A stretch of 41,796 bases of DNA, taken from positions 1 through 41,796 of the forward strand of contig JANWZI010000023.1 of assembly GCA_025054695.1 (NCBI GenBank). Reading direction: 5' to 3'. This document shows, in pieces, positions 1 through 8,380 of the stretch (positions are counted from its first letter, which is position 1; each line of letters opens with the position of its first letter). The position numbers and the translations under genes are program-made. This stretch comes from Myxococcota bacterium (GTDB lineage: Bacteria > Myxococcota_A > Polyangia > Polyangiales > JANWZI01). The notes beneath the pieces are model-generated. The model had not been told where the DNA came from. It saw nothing but the letters and a program-made list of their open reading frames with translations, and ran no database searches.

Positions 1-23
1 CGAGACCGAGTCCGAGGCCGAAC
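1..23. repeat. Edge of a GNCCGA hexamer array (array 1)
   Basis: The first bases read as GNCCGA hexamers (GACCGA, GTCCGA, GGCCGA), the complement of the TCGGNC unit found at eight other places in the window. It lies just past the stop codon of the leftward cytochrome-like gene, so it is at a gene 3' end. The array is cut by the window edge and its full length is not visible. Confidence 0.7.
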
Positions 24-63
24 CGTTAGCCCGCGGCAGCTCCTCCCGACTCCGGATGAGGGC

Positions 64-1110
64 TCAGGGAGCGCCGCAATCACCCTCGAGCGAAGCGATC
101 CACTCGGAGACGACGCGCACCCCGAGCTCGTCGGGAAGCTGGCTCGGCAGCTCCGGCATTTTGATGCCCGGATCGTCGCTCTGCATGCGGAAGATCATGA
201 TGCTCTGCTCGGGGCGCCCCGGAACGATGTCGAACAGACGCCCCCCGGTGCCGGCGCCCGCCGCGATCGGCCGGCGACACACCCCAAGTCGGTAGGGGTC
301 GTCCTGCTCCCATTCGAGCCACAGGCCGGTGCTGCCGCCCAGGCCCCCGTCGCGGTGGCAGTGCGCGCAGTTGGCGTCGAGATAGCTGCGCGCGCGCACG
401 TCGATGGGCTCCTCCGACGCGGGATCGGCCATCCGCTCGCGCCCGGCGGCCGGCGGCGGTGGGACGTCGAACCACCCGAGCGCGGCGAGCCGATCGATCT
501 GGTTGACCTCACCGCCGTCGTGTGTACGAGCGCGGTCCATCTGTCGGGTTCGAACCCCAAGCGGACGCACCTCGCCGTGTCCGCCGTGGCAGCCGGTGCA
601 ATGCGCCTCGTTCGGCACGCGATAGTCGAGCGCGCGCTCGGCCCCATCGTGCCCGATCCATCGCACGGGCACGCGGGCACCGGCCACGATTCGCTCCGTC
701 GCGTTCTGCGCGTCGTTCCACAGATAAATGTAGGGCTTCCACCCCGCCGCCTCGTGAACGAGCAGACGCGTCTCGACCATGCGCACGGGCGAGGCCGGGT
801 CGCGCAGGTCGGCGCGGTATCCGAAGCTCTTGACGAGGATCGTGCCCTCGGGCAACCCCCAGATGCCCTCGTCGCTCCAGCCGATTCGCGCCCCCTCCGG
901 AAGGACCAGAAACCGGAACTTGTCGGCATGGTCCATCCACAGGGGCGCGATCACCTCGTACGGCTCGACCCCGGGCCGCGGTACGAGCGGCACCGCGGTC
1001 CGCTCGAACAGAGCCCAGTCGTCGAGCGTCGCGTGGGGCGGCCGCTCCTGCGTTCCTCCGCATCCCGACGCCGCCAGGAGCAACGGCGCGGCGAGGGCCG
1101 CCGAGCGCAT
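64..1110 (-). CDS. Di-haem c-type cytochrome-like lipoprotein (SO2930/HNE_0200 type, TIGR03806-like)
   Basis: 348 aa. The N-terminus is a signal peptide with a lipobox-like end (LLAASGC), so it is probably an exported lipoprotein. Two CxxCH haem-c motifs are visible, CTGCH near residue 171 and CAHCH near residue 248, so it should carry two covalent haems and act outside the inner membrane. Known family: proteins like this occur in two-gene pairs with a parallel beta-helix protein, and the function of the pair is not known. Here the beta-helix gene lies directly upstream and its stop overlaps this start (TGATG), so the two are translationally coupled. The start was chosen because it gives the signal peptide and the overlap; the longer frame upstream is only an antisense shadow of the neighbour. 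The electron partner cannot be told from sequence. Confidence 0.85.
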   Translation of the reverse strand: MRSAALAAPLLLAASGCGGTQERPPHATLDDWALFERTAVPLVPRPGVEPYEVIAPLWMDHADKFRFLVLPEGARIGWSDEGIWGLPEGTILVKSFGYRADLRDPASPVRMVETRLLVHEAAGWKPYIYLWNDAQNATERIVAGARVPVRWIGHDGAERALDYRVPNEAHCTGCHGGHGEVRPLGVRTRQMDRARTHDGGEVNQIDRLAALGWFDVPPPPAAGRERMADPASEEPIDVRARSYLDANCAHCHRDGGLGGSTGLWLEWEQDDPYRLGVCRRPIAAGAGTGGRLFDIVPGRPEQSIMIFRMQSDDPGIKMPELPSQLPDELGVRVVSEWIASLEGDCGAP

Positions 1111-2372
1111 CAAAGCGAGAGCTCCACGCCCGGGACGGGCGGATGCATGCAGTCGTGCGGGGCGAGATCCGTCGAGCCTTCGCCGAATCGGAAGGACGAC
1201 GGATCGAGCTGCAAGTTTCGGAATCGAGCGGATCCGTTGTTCCGGATGCACAGCCGCAGCCGCCCTTCCGGGTCCGTCTTCATCGGATCGGTCACTCCGT
1301 CCCACACGATGTCCTCGAGCGGCGTCGGGCCGGCACCGACGAGCAGATCGCGCGGCATCGTGCCGTTGTTCCGAAACACGTTGTCGTGCACGTGGACCGT
1401 TTCTCCGTACGGGTCGTAATCGCGCGGCACGCTGCCCCCCGCCCCGACCGCCTCGACGATCTTGTAGCTGATCGAGAGCAGGCCCGTGCTCTCGTTGCCC
1501 TCGATCGTGTTGTCGCGCACCTCGACGCGATCCATCGCCAGCAGCATCACGCCCGTGCCGGCGGGCAGGTAGCTCACGATCGTGCCGACCGCCGCGAAGT
1601 TGGCCCGATTGTTCGCCACGACCCGATTGTCGCGCACGAGCACGTCGCCACCTTGCATGGACAGACCGGGCAGGTCGAAGACGAGGATGCCGCCGGTGTT
1701 GTCGGTCGCCTCGTTCTCGTAGACCTCCGCGCCCACGGTGTTCTCGATCTCGATGCCCGCCACGTTGCCGTGCGCGCGGTTGCGCCGCACGACGACGTTG
1801 CGCGACTGCCCGACGTAGAATCCCGCGTCTCGCGCGCCGTACACCTCGCTGTCCTCGATGAGTACGTTCGTGCAGCCGACCGGATACAGGCCATAGGCCC
1901 CGTTCTGCTCCCCCGACGGAGTGCTCCAGCCGACCACGACGTCGCGCAGCACGACGTTCCGGCTCGCGTCGATGCGGATGCCGTCGCCGCGCGTCTCGCG
2001 CACCTCGATGCGCTCGATGCGGATGCCCTCGACCGACTGGACGTGCAGGCCGTTGGCCCCGAAGCTCTGTCCCGAAAAGTCGAGCACCGCGCGCGCCGCG
2101 CCCGAGCCCCGGATCACGAGGCCGTCGGCCTCGACGAGCACCTCGTCGGTGAGCCGGTAGACGCCGTCGAGACAGACGACCTGTCCCGCGCGCGCTTCGA
2201 TCAACGTGCGCTGAAGCGCCGTCTGGACGTCCCCGGTCGGCGCGACGAAGCGGTCGCAGCCTTCGGGAAGCACCTCGCGGTCCTCTCCGCCACAGGCCAG
2301 CAGCGCCGCCGACAAGGCACAGCCCCAGGCAACCCGACGGCAAGCGATGGGCGCGATCCCCAACGAATCCAT
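1110..2372 (-). CDS. Parallel beta-helix repeat lipoprotein (TIGR03805-like), partner of the di-haem protein
   Basis: 420 aa. The N-terminus has a hydrophobic signal and a lipobox (ALLAC at residues 23-27). Residues about 75-345 are successive short strands typical of right-handed beta-helix turns (for example GIRIDASRNVVLRDV and NVVVRRNRAHGNVAGIEIEN), as in pectate-lyase-like and CASH-domain proteins. Cys39 and Cys67 may form a disulphide. It is first of a two-gene unit; its stop overlaps the start of the di-haem gene by one base. Known family: such beta-helix/di-haem pairs recur across bacteria and are sometimes fused, with no assigned function. Inference: an envelope-associated glycan-binding or glycan-modifying scaffold with a redox partner. 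A -10-like box lies seven bases before the start, so the mRNA may be leaderless. Confidence 0.82.
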   Translation of the reverse strand: MDSLGIAPIACRRVAWGCALSAALLACGGEDREVLPEGCDRFVAPTGDVQTALQRTLIEARAGQVVCLDGVYRLTDEVLVEADGLVIRGSGAARAVLDFSGQSFGANGLHVQSVEGIRIERIEVRETRGDGIRIDASRNVVLRDVVVGWSTPSGEQNGAYGLYPVGCTNVLIEDSEVYGARDAGFYVGQSRNVVVRRNRAHGNVAGIEIENTVGAEVYENEATDNTGGILVFDLPGLSMQGGDVLVRDNRVVANNRANFAAVGTIVSYLPAGTGVMLLAMDRVEVRDNTIEGNESTGLLSISYKIVEAVGAGGSVPRDYDPYGETVHVHDNVFRNNGTMPRDLLVGAGPTPLEDIVWDGVTDPMKTDPEGRLRLCIRNNGSARFRNLQLDPSSFRFGEGSTDLAPHDCMHPPVPGVELSL

Positions 2373-2379
2373 GCGTGCG

Positions 2380-2385
2380 AGGCTA
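2380..2385 (-). promoter_or_regulatory. Candidate -10 box for the beta-helix/di-haem pair
   Basis: On the minus strand TAGCCT followed by CGC ends seven bases before the ATG. The nine-base string TAGCCTCGC also occurs before the histidine kinase gene (11463-11471), and TAGCATCGC lies at the same seven-base distance before the lipoprotein gene starting at 25792. No convincing -35 is seen. If it is a -10, the transcript would start at or next to the ATG. The rest of the 213-base divergent gap to the rightward operon holds no clear feature. Confidence 0.4.
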
Positions 2386-2585
2386 GCGTATCGACCGCCG
2401 GCGCGCACCGGCCCGGCCACCGAGCCGGTCGCTGGCGATGGGTGGGTCGCGTCGCGCTTGTCGCGTCCGTGGACTCGGAGCATCTTGACCAGCGTCGTGA
2501 GCGCCTGGGGCTGCACCGACGCAGCGACGTCCGACGATCGCGCCGGCGGGCGTCGCGCTCGCCCCGAGACGACGGAGCCCTGGGG

Positions 2586-4571
2586 ATGAGCTCCGACCGT
2601 CCGTCGCCGCCGCACCGAACCGATCCGCTCGAGCGAGCGCTGCGTATCGTCGCGCGTCGCCTCCGGGCGCAACGCGCGCTGGACGCCGCCGTGCTGGGGG
2701 CCGTCGCGGGCGCGGGCATCGCGGCGCTCGGGCTGGGGCTTGGGCGCGCGCATCGCCTCGACGCCGCGGCGCAAACGCTCTCGCTCGGCGTGGCCGCGGC
2801 GCTCCCCCTGCTCTTCGCTGCGCTCAGCGCCCTGAGACCGGTCTCGCGGCTCGCGTGTGCCGCGCGCCTGGACCGCGCGTTCGCGCTTCGATCGCGCGTC
2901 GCGGTGGCCGTCGACCTCGCCGCGTCGGGAGCAGCAGACCGCAGCGCGTTCGCGCGCGCGGCCGTCGAGGACGCCCGCGACCGGCTCCGCGCGCACCCTC
3001 CACACCGAGCGGCTCGATGGCGCTGGCCGCGCTCCGCGCCCTGGCTCCTGCCGCTGGGCGCAGGACTGCTGCTGCTCGCCGCGATGTACGTCCCCCTTCC
3101 CCCATCGCCCCGATCCGCGGCCGCAGCGCGCCCGGAGGCTCCTGCCATCGACGCCACGGAGCTCGAGGCGCTCGAAGACGCCATCCGTCGCCTGGAGCGG
3201 CGCGCTGCCGCGGCGGGGATGACACCGCCCCCGGAGCTGCAGGCGCTGCGGCAGCTGCTCGAGGAGCTCCGCGCAGGACGCATCGACCGGACGCGCGCGC
3301 TCGCGCGAATCGCCGAGCTGCTCGAGGCTGTCGAGGCGCAGTCTCGTGCCCACGTCGTTCGGGCTACCGAGCGCGCCCTGCGGGCCGCAGCCGGATCGAT
3401 GCGCGAGCACGACGCGATGCGCGAGGCCGCCCGCGCCCTCGAGACACCCGACGCACGTCGCGCCGCCGAGGCCCTGCGGCATGCCGCGGAAGCGCTCCGG
3501 CAACGGCCTCCATCGCGGCGCGAGCTGGACGGGATGCGCCGAGCCCTGCGCGAGGCCGCCGACCGGCTCCAGGACGCCGCGCAGGAGGCCGAGAACGAAC
3601 GCCGTCTGCTGCAGCGTGAGGCAAGTCGCGCCGAAGCCGACCCGGAGCCCGATCTGCTGCGGGAGCGCATGCGCGAGCTCGAACGGCTCCGACGCGACGT
3701 CGAGCAGCGCGAGGAGCTTCGACGACGACTGGAGCGACTGCGGCGCGAGCTCGAGCGCAGCGCCGAGGGTCTCGACTCCCCCGATGCCGCCAGCCGCGCG
3801 CTCGACGCAGCCGCCGAGGCGTTCGAGTCGCTGCATCGGGAGGGGTTGACGGACGCGCAGCGAGAGGCCCTGCGCCGACTGCTCGAGCAGCTGCGCGAGA
3901 GCATGCGACGCGGCGGCGCGGACGGCGGTGCGGAGGGCCAGCAGGGCCGCCACGGGCGGATGCGTCGGTTCGAGTTGCGCGCGGGCGGCTCGGGCGAGCA
4001 AGGTGTGCCGATCGCGCTTCCCGGTCAGGCCGGGACGCAGGGCAGCACGGGGCGCTCGTCGGGTCAAGGAGGCTCGAGCGCAACGGGGCAGCAGGGAGAG
4101 GCTGGCGGAGGCGCCGAACGCGGGCCGGGATCCGGATCGGCGCAACCGACCGAAGAGGGCCAGCCCGTCCTCGTGCCCGACGCGCGAGGGGATTCCCTGC
4201 TGGTGATCCCGGGGCTCGAGCGACCGGGTCGGGGCAATGGGTCGGAGCCGCAGCGTGCGGGCTCCGGCAGCGAGCCGGGAACGGAGCACGACCCCACGAT
4301 GCTCGACGATCCGACGCGCCTGGGCGCTCGACACCAGGCGAGCCACGTCGCGGGCTTGCCCGTGGGACAGGGCCCGACCCGACGGCAGGTCATCTTCGGT
4401 GCAGCCCAGGGCGGATTCGCGACGCGTTCGTACGAGCGCGTCTACGAGGAGTACGCGGGGCACGCCGAGGAGGTGCTCGAACGCGACCAGGTTCCTCCCG
4501 GATACCGCTTCTACGTGCGCCGCTACTTCGAGCTCGTCCGTCCCCGCGTGCAGGAGGCCGGAACGCCGTGA
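2586..4571 (+). CDS. Membrane-anchored coiled-coil protein, first gene of the MoxR/vWA operon (DUF4175-like layout)
   Basis: 661 aa, no recognised enzyme. Hydrophobic segments lie near residues 33-53, 62-80 and 150-170. The stretch between them contains a motif (AARLDRAFALRSR, about 93-105) like the one seen in DUF4175-type membrane proteins. Residues about 190-430 are Arg/Glu/Leu heptad-rich, a long coiled coil in the periplasm or cytoplasm. Residues about 430-580 are Gly/Ser/Gln-rich and probably disordered. The last 70 residues form a compact conserved-looking tail (YEEYAGHAEEVLERDQVP then YRFYVRRYFEL). It overlaps the moxR-like gene by four bases (GTGA), so it should act with the MoxR/DUF58/vWA set, perhaps as scaffold or substrate (inference). 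ATG 2586 was chosen because a GGAG precedes it; longer frames are antisense to the beta-helix gene. Confidence 0.75.
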   Translation: MSSDRPSPPHRTDPLERALRIVARRLRAQRALDAAVLGAVAGAGIAALGLGLGRAHRLDAAAQTLSLGVAAALPLLFAALSALRPVSRLACAARLDRAFALRSRVAVAVDLAASGAADRSAFARAAVEDARDRLRAHPPHRAARWRWPRSAPWLLPLGAGLLLLAAMYVPLPPSPRSAAAARPEAPAIDATELEALEDAIRRLERRAAAAGMTPPPELQALRQLLEELRAGRIDRTRALARIAELLEAVEAQSRAHVVRATERALRAAAGSMREHDAMREAARALETPDARRAAEALRHAAEALRQRPPSRRELDGMRRALREAADRLQDAAQEAENERRLLQREASRAEADPEPDLLRERMRELERLRRDVEQREELRRRLERLRRELERSAEGLDSPDAASRALDAAAEAFESLHREGLTDAQREALRRLLEQLRESMRRGGADGGAEGQQGRHGRMRRFELRAGGSGEQGVPIALPGQAGTQGSTGRSSGQGGSSATGQQGEAGGGAERGPGSGSAQPTEEGQPVLVPDARGDSLLVIPGLERPGRGNGSEPQRAGSGSEPGTEHDPTMLDDPTRLGARHQASHVAGLPVGQGPTRRQVIFGAAQGGFATRSYERVYEEYAGHAEEVLERDQVPPGYRFYVRRYFELVRPRVQEAGTP

Positions 4572-5566
4572 TCGAACCGGCCGTCCAGCAGGCCGTGCAA
4601 CGACTGCGCGACGACGTGGCTCGCCTGCGCGCGGAAGTGGGCCGGCGCCTCGTCGGTCAGGCCCCGGTGCTCGACGGCGTGATCACATGCCTGCTCGCCG
4701 GCGGCCACGCGCTGCTCGAAGGCGTGCCCGGCGTGGGCAAGACGATGCTCGTGCGCGCGCTCGCCCAGGCGACGGGCCTGCGTTTTTCCCGAATCCAGTT
4801 CACGCCGGACCTGGTGCCCGCGGACATCCTCGGCACCATGGTCCTCGCGGAGAGCGAGCGTGGCGCACGCGCCCTCGAGTTCCGGCCCGGGCCCGTCTTC
4901 GCGCACGTCGTGCTCGCCGACGAAGTCAACCGCGCCACGCCCAAGACGCAGAGCGCGCTGCTCGAGGCCATGCAGGAGCACGCGGTCACCATCGGCCGCA
5001 CCACGCACCCGCTCGAGGAGCCCTACGTCGTGCTCGCGACGCAGAATCCGCTGGAAATGGAAGGCACCTACCCGCTCCCCGAGGCCCAGCTCGACCGCTT
5101 CCTGCTCAAGCTCCTGGTGCCGCTGCCCGATCGGGCCCAGATGCACGAGATCCTCGACCGGACGACGGGAACGGAGCCGCCGGACCCGCAACCCGTGCTC
5201 GATCGGGCGCGCATCCTCGAGATGCGTCGCACGGTACGCGAGGTCGCGGTCGCTCGTCACGTGCAGGACTACGCGATCCGCATCGTCGAGGCGACGCGGC
5301 CGCAGGCGCCGTCGGCCCCCGAATCCGTCCGGCGCTTCGTGAGATGGGGCGCCAGCCCCCGCGGCGCGCAGGCGGTGTTGCTCGCCGCCAAGGTACGTGC
5401 CGTGCTCGACGGGCGCTACGCGGTGGCGACCGAGGACGTGCGCGAGACGGCGAAGCCGGCGCTGCGCCATCGCCTGGTGCCGAGCTTCGAGGCGCAGGCC
5501 GAGGGCATCGAGGCGGACCGCGTCCTGGACGACGTGCTCGCCCGCGTGCCCGAGACGGTGGACTGA
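4568..5566 (+). CDS. MoxR-family AAA+ ATPase
   Basis: 332 aa, normal length for MoxR proteins. Walker A GVPGVGKT at residues 52-59, Walker B VVLADEV at 114-120 with D118/E119, sensor 1 ATQNP at 157-161, and the arginine-finger region QLDRF near 174-178 are all present. MoxR ATPases are chaperone-like machines that act with von Willebrand factor A partners to assemble or activate membrane or periplasmic complexes. Here all such partners are encoded directly downstream: a DUF58 protein and two vWA membrane proteins. The GTG start overlaps the previous stop (GTGA), and its own TGA overlaps the next ATG (TGATG), so it is a single translationally coupled operon. The target of the system is not visible. 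Confidence 0.93.
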   Translation: MIEPAVQQAVQRLRDDVARLRAEVGRRLVGQAPVLDGVITCLLAGGHALLEGVPGVGKTMLVRALAQATGLRFSRIQFTPDLVPADILGTMVLAESERGARALEFRPGPVFAHVVLADEVNRATPKTQSALLEAMQEHAVTIGRTTHPLEEPYVVLATQNPLEMEGTYPLPEAQLDRFLLKLLVPLPDRAQMHEILDRTTGTEPPDPQPVLDRARILEMRRTVREVAVARHVQDYAIRIVEATRPQAPSAPESVRRFVRWGASPRGAQAVLLAAKVRAVLDGRYAVATEDVRETAKPALRHRLVPSFEAQAEGIEADRVLDDVLARVPETVD

Positions 5567-6495
5567 TGGGGCCGTGGGGGTCGCGAGGAGGGCCGGCGCC
5601 CGCCCCGTACGACCTGCAGGACGAGCTGTTCGACGAGGCGTTCGTGCGCCGCCTCGAGGCCCTGGCCCTGCTCGCCCGGCGAATCCACGCCGGTCGCGAG
5701 CGCGCCGAACGGCGCAGCCGCCGCACCGGCACGGGAGTCGAGTTTGCCGATCACCGCGAATACCTTCCCGGGGACGACCTGCGACACGTCGACTGGAACG
5801 TGTGGCAGCGGCACGGTCGGCTGTTGCTGCGTACCTACGAACAACACGAGGACCTGTCCGTGCACGTGGTCGTCGACACCTCGCGCTCGATGAGCTGCGG
5901 CACACCGTCCCGACTCGACGTCGCCCGCCGTCTGGGCGCCGCCCTCTCGTACATCGCGCTCTCGGCGCTCGACCGGCTCGCCATCTACGCGTTCGACCGG
6001 GGGCTCGTGCGCCACCTGGCGCCCGGTCGAGGACGCGGACGCATCTTCGCCGTGCTCGACGCCTTCCGCCGCATGCGCGCCGGAGGAGAGACCGACCTGC
6101 AGTCGAGCCTACGCGCCTTCGTCGCGCAGCGGCCCAGGCCGGGCCTCGTGCTGTTGCTCAGCGATCTGTACGACGCCGAGGGGCTCGAACGAGGTCTGGA
6201 CGTCTTGCGGCACGCGCGCTTCGAGCCGGTGGTGATTCACCTGATCGATCCGGCCGACGAACGACCGGCGCTCCGGGGCGAGGTGCGGCTGGTCGACGTC
6301 GAGGACGGATCGGGGATCGACGTCACCGTCACGCCCGCCCTGCTCGAACGATACGAACGCGCCCTGCGTCGGTGGCGCGAGCGCGTGCGTACCACCTGCC
6401 TCGAGCGACAGGTCCGCTGCCACGAGCTCGCCGTCACGACCCCGTGGGACGAGGCCGTCGTCGAGCTGTTGCGCCGCGGCGTGCTGGGAGACTGA
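5566..6495 (+). CDS. DUF58 domain protein (vWA-like MoxR partner)
   Basis: 309 aa. The DUF58 signature is clear: HREYLPGDDLRHVDWNVW near residues 63-80, followed by RTYEQHEDLSVHVVVD and a MIDAS-type DTSRSMS at 104-110 (D104, S106, S108). These proteins are cytoplasmic or membrane-peripheral vWA-like partners of MoxR. The C-terminal part contains a second vWA-like strand pattern (VLLLSDLYDAEGLE) and ends in a helical segment. It starts inside the stop of moxR (TGATG) and is followed seven bases later by the next vWA gene. The role is inferred from family and position: coupling MoxR ATPase action to the two membrane vWA proteins downstream. Confidence 0.9.
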   Translation: MGPWGSRGGPAPAPYDLQDELFDEAFVRRLEALALLARRIHAGRERAERRSRRTGTGVEFADHREYLPGDDLRHVDWNVWQRHGRLLLRTYEQHEDLSVHVVVDTSRSMSCGTPSRLDVARRLGAALSYIALSALDRLAIYAFDRGLVRHLAPGRGRGRIFAVLDAFRRMRAGGETDLQSSLRAFVAQRPRPGLVLLLSDLYDAEGLERGLDVLRHARFEPVVIHLIDPADERPALRGEVRLVDVEDGSGIDVTVTPALLERYERALRRWRERVRTTCLERQVRCHELAVTTPWDEAVVELLRRGVLGD

Positions 6496-6502
6496 ACGTG
6501 CC

Positions 6503-8380
6503 GTGCAACTGCTCGGCCTGACGCTCGCGCAATGGCTCGGATTGCTCGCGGCGGCCGCCGCGGCCGTCTTCGCCTTGCACCTGCTCCGCGTGCATCGGCG
6601 GCGCGTCGAGGTGCCCTTCCTCGCGCTCTGGCAGCAGGCGGTGGGCACGTCGCGACCGAGCCGGCTGTGGGCGCGCTTGCGCTGGCTTCTGTCGCTCGTG
6701 CTGGGCGTGCTAATCGTCGCCTGCCTCACGCTCGCCATCGCCGATCCGCGCCTGGTCACGGCCACCGCGGGCGGGCGGACGCTCGTCGTGCTGCTGGACG
6801 CGAGCGCGTCGATGCTGGCGACCGACGAGCCCGGCGGCCGCTTCGAGGCCGCGCGTCGCCATGTGCGACGGCTCGTCGAGTCGCTCGGCCCGGCCGACCG
6901 GGCGCTGCTCGTGCGCATGCACGCCGTCGCCGAGCCGCTCGGACCGCTCGCTTCCGACCGCACCGTCTTGCTCCAGGCGCTGGATGCCGCTCGGCCCACC
7001 CACGCGCCCGCTCGACCGGAGCCCGCGCTGCGTCTGGCTCTCGACGCGCTACGCGGCCAGCCACGCCCCGGGATCGTCCTCGTCAGCGACGGAGCCTTCG
7101 AGCCACCCGCACCCGCGACGCTCGAGGAGTTGCAGTCGAGCGGTACGCCCCTGGCGATGGTCTCCGTCGGTCGGGAGGACCGCAACGTCGCCGTCACGGC
7201 GTTGGCGGCCCGACGACATCCGCTCGACCGAACGCGCTGCGCGCTGCTGGTGGAGCTGTGGAACGCGGGAACACGACGCGAACGGGTCGAGCTTCGGCTT
7301 CTGGGTGACGGGCGGCCGCTCGACGTCGAGCACTTGGAGCTCGAGCCGGGCGAGCGCATCCGGCGCGTCCGCGACGACGTGACGGGCGCCGATCGGCTCG
7401 TCGAGGCGCACATCGTGCTCGCCGACGGCCCCGACGCGCTCCCGCTCGACGATCGGGCGGTGGCGCGGATCCCGGAGCGCCGACGCATGCGCGTGCTCAC
7501 CGTCGGCGAAGGCAACCTCTACCTCGAGGCGGCACTTCTGCTCGACGAATATCTCGACGTCACGCACGTACGCCCCGCGGAGTACCGCGACGCGCACGGC
7601 TACGACGCCGCGATCTTCGACGGCTTCGTTCCCCCGGCGCCACCGGGCGTCGACGCGATCTTCCTGCACCCGACGGGCGGCTCGGGCTGGCAGCCGATCG
7701 CCGTCGAGGGGCGCATCGAACGGCCCTCCTTCGAGCGCGTCGATCGCGACCATCCACTGGTGCGCTGGGTCGCGCTGCGCGACGTCAACGTCGCCGAGGC
7801 GCTGCGGCTCCGGCCCGAGCCGCGCGATCGCATCGTCGCCTCCGATCCGCGGGGTCCGCTTCTCGTCGAGGGAGAGCGGGACGGACGGCGGATCGTCGTG
7901 CTCGCATTCGACGTGCGACACAGCGATCTGGTCCTGCGCGCCGCCTGGCCGTTGCTGCTGCTCAACGCGCTCGAGCGGTTCGCCGAAACCTCCGTCGAGC
8001 TGCTCGCGAGCCCGCGGGCCGGAGAGGTCTGGACGCTTCCGGTCGGCGCCACGGCGCGACGTGTGCGCATGGTGGAACCGGACGGACGCCTGCACCCGCT
8101 CGCCGTCCGTGACGGACGGATCGTGTTCCGGGCGGAGCAGGCGGGCGCGCACGTGCTCGAGGTCGACGGGCGACGAGAGCTCATCGCGAGCCAGCTCCCG
8201 CCCGGCGAGGAGAGTCGGATCGCTCCGGTGCGAGCGCCGCGCTGGGGCTCGCTCCACTGGAGCCGGGCCCTCGAGGGCAGACCTCAGGTCGACCGCACAC
8301 CGTGGGCATGGCTCGCCGCCGTCGCGCTCGTGCTGCTCGTCGTCGAGTGGCTCGCCTACCACCGCCGCTGGACGGCGTGA
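6503..8380 (+). CDS. BatA-like membrane protein with vWA domain
   Basis: 625 aa. Two N-terminal membrane segments (about 8-27 and 59-79) flank a short loop containing HRRRVEVPFLALW, as in the BatA N-terminal (aerotolerance) domain. A vWA domain follows with an intact MIDAS DASAS at 99-103 and a later VLVSDGAFE strand. Residues about 220-590 form beta-rich domains probably in the periplasm, with a glutamine-amidotransferase-like fold suggested by RRMRVLTVGEGNLYLEAALL. A last membrane helix lies near 598-618. The GTG start at 6503 puts the first membrane helix at residue 8. The TGA overlaps the ATG of the next gene. It belongs to the MoxR/DUF58 operon; a role in envelope-complex assembly or stress tolerance is inference from Bat operons. 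Confidence 0.85.
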   Translation: MQLLGLTLAQWLGLLAAAAAAVFALHLLRVHRRRVEVPFLALWQQAVGTSRPSRLWARLRWLLSLVLGVLIVACLTLAIADPRLVTATAGGRTLVVLLDASASMLATDEPGGRFEAARRHVRRLVESLGPADRALLVRMHAVAEPLGPLASDRTVLLQALDAARPTHAPARPEPALRLALDALRGQPRPGIVLVSDGAFEPPAPATLEELQSSGTPLAMVSVGREDRNVAVTALAARRHPLDRTRCALLVELWNAGTRRERVELRLLGDGRPLDVEHLELEPGERIRRVRDDVTGADRLVEAHIVLADGPDALPLDDRAVARIPERRRMRVLTVGEGNLYLEAALLLDEYLDVTHVRPAEYRDAHGYDAAIFDGFVPPAPPGVDAIFLHPTGGSGWQPIAVEGRIERPSFERVDRDHPLVRWVALRDVNVAEALRLRPEPRDRIVASDPRGPLLVEGERDGRRIVVLAFDVRHSDLVLRAAWPLLLLNALERFAETSVELLASPRAGEVWTLPVGATARRVRMVEPDGRLHPLAVRDGRIVFRAEQAGAHVLEVDGRRELIASQLPPGEESRIAPVRAPRWGSLHWSRALEGRPQVDRTPWAWLAAVALVLLVVEWLAYHRRWTA

